From NCBI GenBank assembly GCA_030271555.1, contig JARXKQ010000031.1, forward strand, positions 1-9,553: DNA of 9,553 nt. The letters run 5' to 3'. Under the pieces are notes generated by a model. The model searched no databases, was not told where the DNA came from, and was given only the letters and a program-made list of their open reading frames with translations. Made by a program: the position numbers and the translations under genes. Positions 5,429-9,553 of the stretch are shown in pieces. Positions within the stretch are counted from its first letter, which is position 1, and every line of letters begins with the position of its first letter. The DNA comes from Chloroflexota bacterium (GTDB lineage Bacteria; Chloroflexota; Limnocylindria; Limnocylindrales; CSP1-4).

Positions 5429-7219
5429 ATGACTTATCCGCGTCCCAGCGCGTGGGTTCTTATCGTTGTGCTCGTGGTGGGGATGCTCGGCTCGGCCGGC
5501 ACGGCCGTGACGATCGCCGCGAACCCGCCGCCGCAGTGCACCGGCTGGACTGACGAGTTCCACCCGCCCACGGAGATTCGCGTCCGGCTCAGTCGGGGCC
5601 CCAGTGCCGGCACCGTCGCGGTCGTTCCCTTCTGGGACTACGTCGGCACAGTCGAGGCCGCCGAATACTCCACCTCCGGGCCACGCGGACCCATCTGGTT
5701 GCGCATGGGTGCATTGGCCGTCAAGGAGTACGGCTGGTACTACGCGATGCACTGGCGCGGTGGCTCCGTGACGATAACCAACGAAGACGGCACGACGACG
5801 ACTCAGTGCTACGACGTGCGCGACACCACGGCAGACCAGATCTACAAGCCCTTGCGCCTGGTAAACGGCGAGTGGATAACGGCCAATGTCCCGTCTGCGG
5901 CACAGGTGCAGGCCATGGCTGAGACGTGGCCCATGTCGCTGCGCAAGTGGGTGGTCGCCAAGCAAAAGAGCCGCTTCTTCCTCACCGGCTACAGTTCGGG
6001 CAAGAAGAACCCGTGTGGCACCGACTCCGATGCGTTCAAGATCTTTCAGAAGAGCCTGGGCGACTGCATCGTCAAGGGCCTCAACTTCGAGGAAGCGCAA
6101 CGCCGCTACTACGAGCCCAACGTGCTCATCGTTGACCCGCGCGCGCACGACGTCCTCGACGACCCTGACGCCAATAGCCTGCCGACCTACTACGGCGACC
6201 TGGGTGTGCTGACGCCGGGCGCGAACACCATGACCGGGTGGCGCGTGTACGCCGGCACCGATACCGGCTTTGCCGACCCGGTCACCGGCGCCTTCGCGAT
6301 TGATTCGACCGAGATTGAGGGCCAGGACGTCGGGGATGTCAACGGCGACGGCCGCAAGGATCTCGTCATGATGCTCAAGACCGGCAAGATTCGAGTCGCA
6401 CTGACGACTGGCGCTGGTTATGCCGATCCAACTTCGCAGGACTTGCCCAACGGCGCTCCGACCGACCAGCTCCTGGTGGGCGACTTCGACGGTGACCTGC
6501 TGGTCGACGTTGGCCTGCTGCGCTCGACCCCGGTGGCGCCGCTCCCCGACCAACCGGCCACGCTCGTCGTGATGCACGGCACGTCGAGTGGCACATTCAA
6601 TGCGCCGGTCGATTGGTGGCGCGGCGCGCTCGACCTGACACCTGTGACGGGCCAGCAGGTTGGCGTCGGCGACGTCAACGGCGACGGCAGGGCCGACCTG
6701 GTCATTCGCAACCTGGGTGCCGGATTCAGCTTCTACGTGGCGGCGTCAGTGCCGTCATGTGCCGACATCTCGATCTGGGGACCATGCCCCGTTCCGGCCG
6801 GCGTGGGTCTCGCTGACGCCACCGAGTGGTTCAACAACACCGACTGGCTGACGCCGACGCCTGAGTGGGCGCTCACAGATTTCAACCGTGACGGTCGGAG
6901 CGACGTGGTGGTCGTCGTCAAGAGCGGCAGCGGCGTCGACGTCTTCGGTGCCAACGCGACGGTCGCCGGCGGCAGCTTCGTCAATCAGCACAAGATGTGG
7001 CACGCCGACAACCAGTCGCTCGACGACATGAATGTGCTCGGCATCGATGTCAATCCCGACGGCCTGGGTGACCTGGCGCTGCTCAGGAAAAACGGCAGCA
7101 ACACCACGGTGCAGTGGCTGCAAGCGGTTCAAACGCTCGGCGTCGTGACCTATTCGGCGACCACGGGATACAACGACAGCGGCCTGTCGTGGGCCCCGGC
7201 TGCTACGAAGCCCTACTGA
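5429..7219 (+). CDS. Secreted SpoIID/LytB-domain protein with C-terminal FG-GAP/VCBS repeats
   Basis: From the ATG at 5429 this is a 596-residue exported protein. A Sec signal peptide occupies about 1-31 (core WVLIVVLVVGMLG). A SpoIID/LytB-like domain spans about 45-245: PFWDYVGTVEAAEY at 67-80, GALAVKEYGWYYAM at 94-107, CYDVRDTTADQIYKP at 127-141, and TGYSSGKKNPCG at 186-197. SpoIID of sporulating bacteria cleaves peptidoglycan glycan strands; this protein is likely a wall-acting relative. Five FG-GAP/VCBS-type calcium-binding loops follow, near residues 304, 350, 414, 484 and 538: DVNGDGRKD, DFDGDLLVD, DVNGDGRAD, DFNRDGRSD and DVNPDGLGD. The frame extends upstream to a GTG at 5315 that overlaps the SRPBCC stop (GTGA). 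That would put 38 polar residues before the signal peptide, so 5429 is preferred. It ends convergent with the ArsC/Spx-like gene, overlapping it by 7 bp. Confidence 0.85.
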   Translation: MTYPRPSAWVLIVVLVVGMLGSAGTAVTIAANPPPQCTGWTDEFHPPTEIRVRLSRGPSAGTVAVVPFWDYVGTVEAAEYSTSGPRGPIWLRMGALAVKEYGWYYAMHWRGGSVTITNEDGTTTTQCYDVRDTTADQIYKPLRLVNGEWITANVPSAAQVQAMAETWPMSLRKWVVAKQKSRFFLTGYSSGKKNPCGTDSDAFKIFQKSLGDCIVKGLNFEEAQRRYYEPNVLIVDPRAHDVLDDPDANSLPTYYGDLGVLTPGANTMTGWRVYAGTDTGFADPVTGAFAIDSTEIEGQDVGDVNGDGRKDLVMMLKTGKIRVALTTGAGYADPTSQDLPNGAPTDQLLVGDFDGDLLVDVGLLRSTPVAPLPDQPATLVVMHGTSSGTFNAPVDWWRGALDLTPVTGQQVGVGDVNGDGRADLVIRNLGAGFSFYVAASVPSCADISIWGPCPVPAGVGLADATEWFNNTDWLTPTPEWALTDFNRDGRSDVVVVVKSGSGVDVFGANATVAGGSFVNQHKMWHADNQSLDDMNVLGIDVNPDGLGDLALLRKNGSNTTVQWLQAVQTLGVVTYSATTGYNDSGLSWAPAATKPY

Positions 7220-7590
7220 TCGGAGGCGCGCAACCACGCGCGCCACTCAGCTTCAGACGGACCGACCGATAGCCGATTACCGGCTCTGACAAGCGGCAAC
7301 CTGATCAGACGCTGCTCGCGCAGCAGCCTGTCATAGGCGTCGTCGGCCGACATGCTGAGATAGCCCAATCCGGCATCGCGGTAGGCGCGTGAATCCGAGT
7401 CGAACAGGTTGGTCGGGCCGAATCGGTCGCTGAAGCGCTTGAGCTCGGTCGGCGCCATAGGCTTCGCGCCAATATCAACGAAGTTGACCTTGACGCGGCG
7501 CTCGCTGAAGAAGCGCAGCGCCTTCTGGGTGTCGCGCGAGTCGCGCCGGCCGAAGAGCTGTACCTCGGCCGGCGGCTGGTTGGCTGTCAG
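7213..7590 (-). CDS. ArsC/Spx-like thioredoxin-fold protein lacking the CxxC cysteines
   Basis: The C-terminal half from an ATG at 7458 is clearly ArsC/Spx/YffB-like: NLFD near the middle and LIRLPLVRAGNRLSVG with the family's R-x-P cis-proline motif. The frame continues upstream with homologous sequence EVQLFGRRDSRDTQKALRFF, then KVNFVDI, so the real protein starts before 7458. No ATG, GTG or TTG occurs between there and the in-frame TGA at 7626-7624. The best candidate is CTG at 7590, overlapping the upstream stop as CTGA and giving 125 residues, a normal family length. Aligned on the KA dipeptide, the CxxC positions of Spx are Ser18 and Thr21, and the protein has no cysteine at all, so it is unlikely to be a reductase. 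It probably forms a unit with the small basic protein upstream. The start is uncertain; the family assignment is good. Confidence 0.72.
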   Translation of the reverse strand: MTANQPPAEVQLFGRRDSRDTQKALRFFSERRVKVNFVDIGAKPMAPTELKRFSDRFGPTNLFDSDSRAYRDAGLGYLSMSADDAYDRLLREQRLIRLPLVRAGNRLSVGPSEAEWRAWLRASDQ

Positions 7591-7910
7591 GCCTTCTTGC
7601 GGCGGCCGCGCTTCGAGCGTCGCTCAGGCGTGGCCATGCCGACCAGCCAGCCATTGGCCGACTTGCGCACGACGACGTCTTTGCGTGCCTCCTGGGCCGC
7701 CTTCATGATCCGCTGGCGCATCGTGAGCGCCTTCTCTTCGCGTCCCAGCCGAACCTCGAACACCGCCTTGGGATCGGTGATCTGGCCCAGCATCTGAACC
7801 AGCTGGCGCTGCTGCCTCTCGCGCGCCAGAGCCTTGGGGCTCAACGCACGTGGTTTGGCGGCCCCCTTTGGCTTGTCTAGCATTGAAACATCGACCTTAC
7901 GAATTCTCAC
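7587..7910 (-). CDS. Small basic protein of unknown function
   Basis: A 107-residue, strongly basic protein that I do not recognise. Residues 1-30 are Lys/Arg/Pro-rich. Residues 28-78 are predicted helical and charged (ARERQQRQLVQMLGQ, then REEKALTMRQRIMKAAQEAR). A possible beta hairpin at 79-93 (VVVRKSANGWLVGMA) leads to a nuclear-localisation-like basic tail, RRSKRGRRKKA. The composition suggests nucleic-acid or ribosome association, but that is inference. The GTG at 7910 is preceded by GAGG 9 nt upstream; an in-frame ATG at 7883 (residue 10) is an alternative. The stop overlaps the likely start of the ArsC/Spx-like gene by 4 nt, indicating coupled translation. It is divergent from the LLM oxidoreductase gene. 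Confidence 0.7.
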   Translation of the reverse strand: MRIRKVDVSMLDKPKGAAKPRALSPKALARERQQRQLVQMLGQITDPKAVFEVRLGREEKALTMRQRIMKAAQEARKDVVVRKSANGWLVGMATPERRSKRGRRKKA

Positions 7911-7933
7911 GGGTTTATGCCTCGCTGGTGTGC

Positions 7934-7951
7934 TTGGCGAATCGTCGCCAA
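7934..7951. promoter_or_regulatory. Perfect inverted repeat in the divergent spacer (candidate operator)
   Basis: TTGGCGA-ATCG-TCGCCAA has 7-bp perfect arms around a 4-bp centre, and lies in the 83-bp spacer between the basic-protein gene and the LLM gene. It is 24 bp before the GTG at 7910 on one side and 42 bp before the ATG at 7994 on the other. Size and symmetry fit a dimeric repressor site controlling both directions. No regulator gene is adjacent. Confidence 0.4.
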
Positions 7952-7981
7952 CGGCTCATTCATTCTAGTACCGCGTGAATT

Positions 7982-7985
7982 GGAG
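7982..7985 (+). promoter_or_regulatory. Ribosome binding site of the LLM oxidoreductase
   Basis: GGAG lies 8 nt before the ATG at 7994 and fixes that ATG as the start. The message therefore has a normal leader, unlike several neighbours. Confidence 0.6.
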
Positions 7986-7993
7986 CAATCAAC

Positions 7994-8878
7994 ATGAAGA
8001 TCGGCGTAATTGTTCCGCAGGGCTGGACTGGCGAATACAAGGGCTGGAATGCGGTTGATGCGTGGCAACGAACGCGTGCCGTAGCCAAGCAGGCCGAGGC
8101 GCTGGGATTTGAATCGATCTGGCTGTTCGATCACTTCCACACCGTGCCGCGACCAACGCTCGAAATTACTTTCGAGGCCTTCACATCGCTGGCGGCGCTT
8201 GCCGCAGAGACATCGCGCGTCCGGCTGGGCCACATCGTGCTGTGTGCCGCGTATCGCAATCCGGCGCTGACCACGAAGATGATTTCGACGCTCGACGCCA
8301 TCAGCGCCGGTCGCGCCGAGCTGGGACTGGGCGCGGGCTGGAAGCGCGACGAGTGGCGCGCCTATGGCTACGGCTTCCCCGACGCGCCCGAGCGGCTCGC
8401 GATCCTGAAGGACACGCTCGAGGTTGCGCGGGCGATGATGAGCGACGACCGCGCCACCTATTCGGGCAAGCATCTCCATGTCGACGGCGCCATCAACGTT
8501 CCCAAGCCGGTGCAGCAGCCGCGCGTCCCGATCGTGGTCGGCGGCAATGGCCCCAACGTCACGTGGCGCCTCGCGGCGCGCTATGCCGACGAGTTGAACC
8601 TCGATGGCCTGACGCCGGCCGAGGTGAAAGACGCGCTGCCGATCATCAGGGCGCGTTGCGCGGAGATCGGCCGCGACCCGGCGTCGCTCGCGGTGTCGGT
8701 CCACACCTGGTGGGAGCAGATCACAAACGCGGGCGCGGCGCGGTCCGAGCTGCTCGCCGGCTATCGCGAGCTGGGGGTCAGTCGCGTCATTGCCCTCGTG
8801 CGTGATGCCGCGGATTCAGACGAGGCGCTTGAGCGTTGGGCAGCCGACGCACGCGCGGCCGGGGCGGAGCTCGCCTGA
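7994..8878 (+). CDS. LLM-class (luciferase-like, probably F420-dependent) oxidoreductase
   Basis: A complete 294-residue TIM-barrel oxidoreductase of the bacterial luciferase superfamily. Family features in order: MKIGVIVPQG at the first strand, AEALGFESIWLFDHFHTVP at about 34-52 with the DH motif, LGHIVLCAAYRNPALTTKM at 78-96, the GRAELGLGAGW segment at 106-116 followed by AYGYGFPDAPERLAIL, VPKPVQQPRVPIVVGGNG at 169-186, and RYADELNL at 196-203. The GLGAGW and VVGGNG segments bind the cofactor phosphate in F420- or FMN-dependent relatives. F420 is more likely from the overall pattern but is not proven. The substrate is unknown. It belongs to a different subgroup from the broken LLM at 2726-3073. 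It is transcribed alone, divergent from the basic-protein gene, and followed by a short hairpin. Confidence 0.93.
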   Translation: MKIGVIVPQGWTGEYKGWNAVDAWQRTRAVAKQAEALGFESIWLFDHFHTVPRPTLEITFEAFTSLAALAAETSRVRLGHIVLCAAYRNPALTTKMISTLDAISAGRAELGLGAGWKRDEWRAYGYGFPDAPERLAILKDTLEVARAMMSDDRATYSGKHLHVDGAINVPKPVQQPRVPIVVGGNGPNVTWRLAARYADELNLDGLTPAEVKDALPIIRARCAEIGRDPASLAVSVHTWWEQITNAGAARSELLAGYRELGVSRVIALVRDAADSDEALERWAADARAAGAELA

Positions 8879-8880
8879 TC

Positions 8881-8896
8881 GCTGACGTGCGTCAGC
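8881..8896. promoter_or_regulatory. Short inverted repeat between the LLM gene and the membrane-protein gene
   Basis: GCTGACGTGCGTCAGC has 6-7 bp arms, starts 2 nt after the LLM stop and contains the palindrome TGACG-TG-CGTCA. It could be a weak U-less terminator for the LLM gene or an operator/activator site centred about 48 bp before the next start codon. An 8-bp palindrome, AGATATCT, follows at 8901-8908. Confidence 0.35.
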
Positions 8897-8923
8897 CCTC
8901 AGATATCTCACATCGACTTTCGC

Positions 8924-8929
8924 TACCGT
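8924..8929 (+). promoter_or_regulatory. Candidate -10 box (TACCGT) for the terminal membrane protein, leaderless arrangement
   Basis: TACCGT ends 7 nt before the ATG at 8937, the same spacing and nearly the same sequence as TACCTT before the SpoIID gene. No Shine-Dalgarno lies in the gap. No good -35 is visible. Confidence 0.4.
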
Positions 8930-8936
8930 GACCGCG

Positions 8937-9553
8937 ATGCACCGACTCCGCAGCAGCCGCGCGTGGCTGACTCTCCTCGCGGGCGCAGCAGGCGGGCCGG
9001 CGCTGCTCCTCGCCTGGCCCGGCGTCGCCCTCGCCCACCAGCTGAACGAGCGCTACGAGGCGCCGCTGCCACTGGTCGTGTACGTGGGTGGGGCGGCGCT
9101 GGCGGTGGCAATGTCCTTCGTCTTCGTCATCCTCCGCAACGCGCCTGCGCCCAAGACCCAGGTCGCCGGGACGATACGCACGGTGCCGCGCTGGCTGCGC
9201 CTGACGCTGCAGGCGCTGGGCCTCATCGCGTGGCTGTGGATCGCCGTCCAGGCGCTCAGCGGTGGGTCGAGCGATGCCGACGTCGCGTCGCTCTTCCTGT
9301 GGGTCTACGGCTGGGTGGGCCTCGCGCTGATCAGCGCCCTGGGCGGACCTCTCTGGTCATGGCTCGACCCGTTCTCGACGATCCACGCCATCCTGAGCGG
9401 CGTCGCCGGACGCCTGGGCCTATCGGGCGGACAGGCGTCAGCCTATCCAGCGGCCTTGGCCAAATGGCCGGCGGTCGTCGGCCTGATCGTCGTCGTGTGG
9501 CTGGAGCTTGTTGGTCGGGTCGAGGGTGGTCGGTCCCTCGGGCTCTTCTTCGT
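8937..9553 (+). CDS. Multi-pass integral membrane protein, partial
   Basis: From the ATG at 8937 the frame is open for 205 codons to the right edge, so the C-terminus is missing. The N-terminus looks like a signal peptide: basic residues 3-8, hydrophobic 11-30, and an A31-L-A33 cleavage motif before H34. Further hydrophobic helices lie at about 45-66, 88-106, 116-136 and 176-193. Conserved-looking features include HQLNERY at the mature N-terminus, FLWVYGWVGLA at 120-130 and GPLWSWLDPFSTIH at 137-150. I recall similar uncharacterised proteins in Chloroflexota and Actinobacteria, some under unreliable 'hydrolase' names, and I do not assign an enzyme function. A mature N-terminal histidine followed by membrane helices recalls copper-handling proteins, but this is inference. 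Confidence 0.78.
   Translation, partial: MHRLRSSRAWLTLLAGAAGGPALLLAWPGVALAHQLNERYEAPLPLVVYVGGAALAVAMSFVFVILRNAPAPKTQVAGTIRTVPRWLRLTLQALGLIAWLWIAVQALSGGSSDADVASLFLWVYGWVGLALISALGGPLWSWLDPFSTIHAILSGVAGRLGLSGGQASAYPAALAKWPAVVGLIVVVWLELVGRVEGGRSLGLFF

Noticed and set aside
5348..6577. Long 409-codon leftward open frame
   Set aside because: It is antisense to the SpoIID/FG-GAP gene, has an Arg/Gly/Ala/Val-heavy composition with no domain, and results from GC-rich third positions.
7907..8704. 265-codon leftward open frame
   Set aside because: It is antisense to the complete LLM oxidoreductase, its sequence is low-complexity Arg/Ala-rich, and its 3' end also covers the divergent regulatory spacer.
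1..9553. Search for CRISPR repeats, transposases, tRNA or rRNA genes, or a defence or biosynthetic cluster
   Set aside because: No direct-repeat array, transposase motif, tRNA-like cloverleaf or rRNA sequence was seen, and the genes do not form a recognisable system beyond the MarR-efflux pair.

Overview
The window is about 9.6 kb of GC-rich, densely coded bacterial chromosome. It has an F420-type luciferase-like monooxygenase plus the remains of a second one, two lipoproteins, a secreted SpoIID-type protein with FG-GAP/VCBS repeats, and several starts that look leaderless. This fits a high-GC soil or freshwater lineage such as Chloroflexota (Limnocylindria-like) or an actinobacterial relative. 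The assignment is an inference from gene content and style; no rRNA or marker gene is present.

Layout. A META-domain lipoprotein runs leftward off the left edge (1-397). Divergent from it is a MarR regulator and 14-TM MFS drug exporter operon (523-2705) with a near-consensus sigma70 promoter and a candidate operator palindrome. Converging on the exporter is a decayed luciferase-like monooxygenase gene (2726-3073) that keeps its first ~78 codons and last ~34 codons but has lost the middle. Upstream of it on the same strand is a DUF4349 lipoprotein (3136-4068). Rightward from 4191 come a Rieske [2Fe-2S] protein, an SRPBCC-fold protein, and a secreted SpoIID/FG-GAP protein that ends at 7219.

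Converging on that gene with a 7-bp overlap is a leftward pair: a small basic protein (7587-7910) followed by a cysteine-less ArsC/Spx-like thioredoxin-fold protein (7213-7590) that has no standard start codon. A palindrome-bearing divergent spacer separates the pair from an intact F420-type LLM oxidoreductase (7994-8878). A multi-pass membrane protein whose predicted mature N-terminus is histidine runs off the right edge (8937 onward).

How the genes relate. The only clear functional unit is marR plus exporter, a self-regulated multidrug efflux operon. The rest are mainly cell-envelope (META, DUF4349, SpoIID/FG-GAP, terminal membrane protein) and redox or small-molecule-binding proteins (Rieske, SRPBCC, LLM, Spx-like) with no evident shared pathway. 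I see no defence system, CRISPR array, mobile element, tRNA or rRNA. The most unusual points are the doubly broken LLM gene, the Cys-less Spx-like gene with its probable CTG start, the repeated TANNNT-to-start spacing, and the palindrome in the 83-bp divergent spacer. No intergenic gap exceeds 150 bp.
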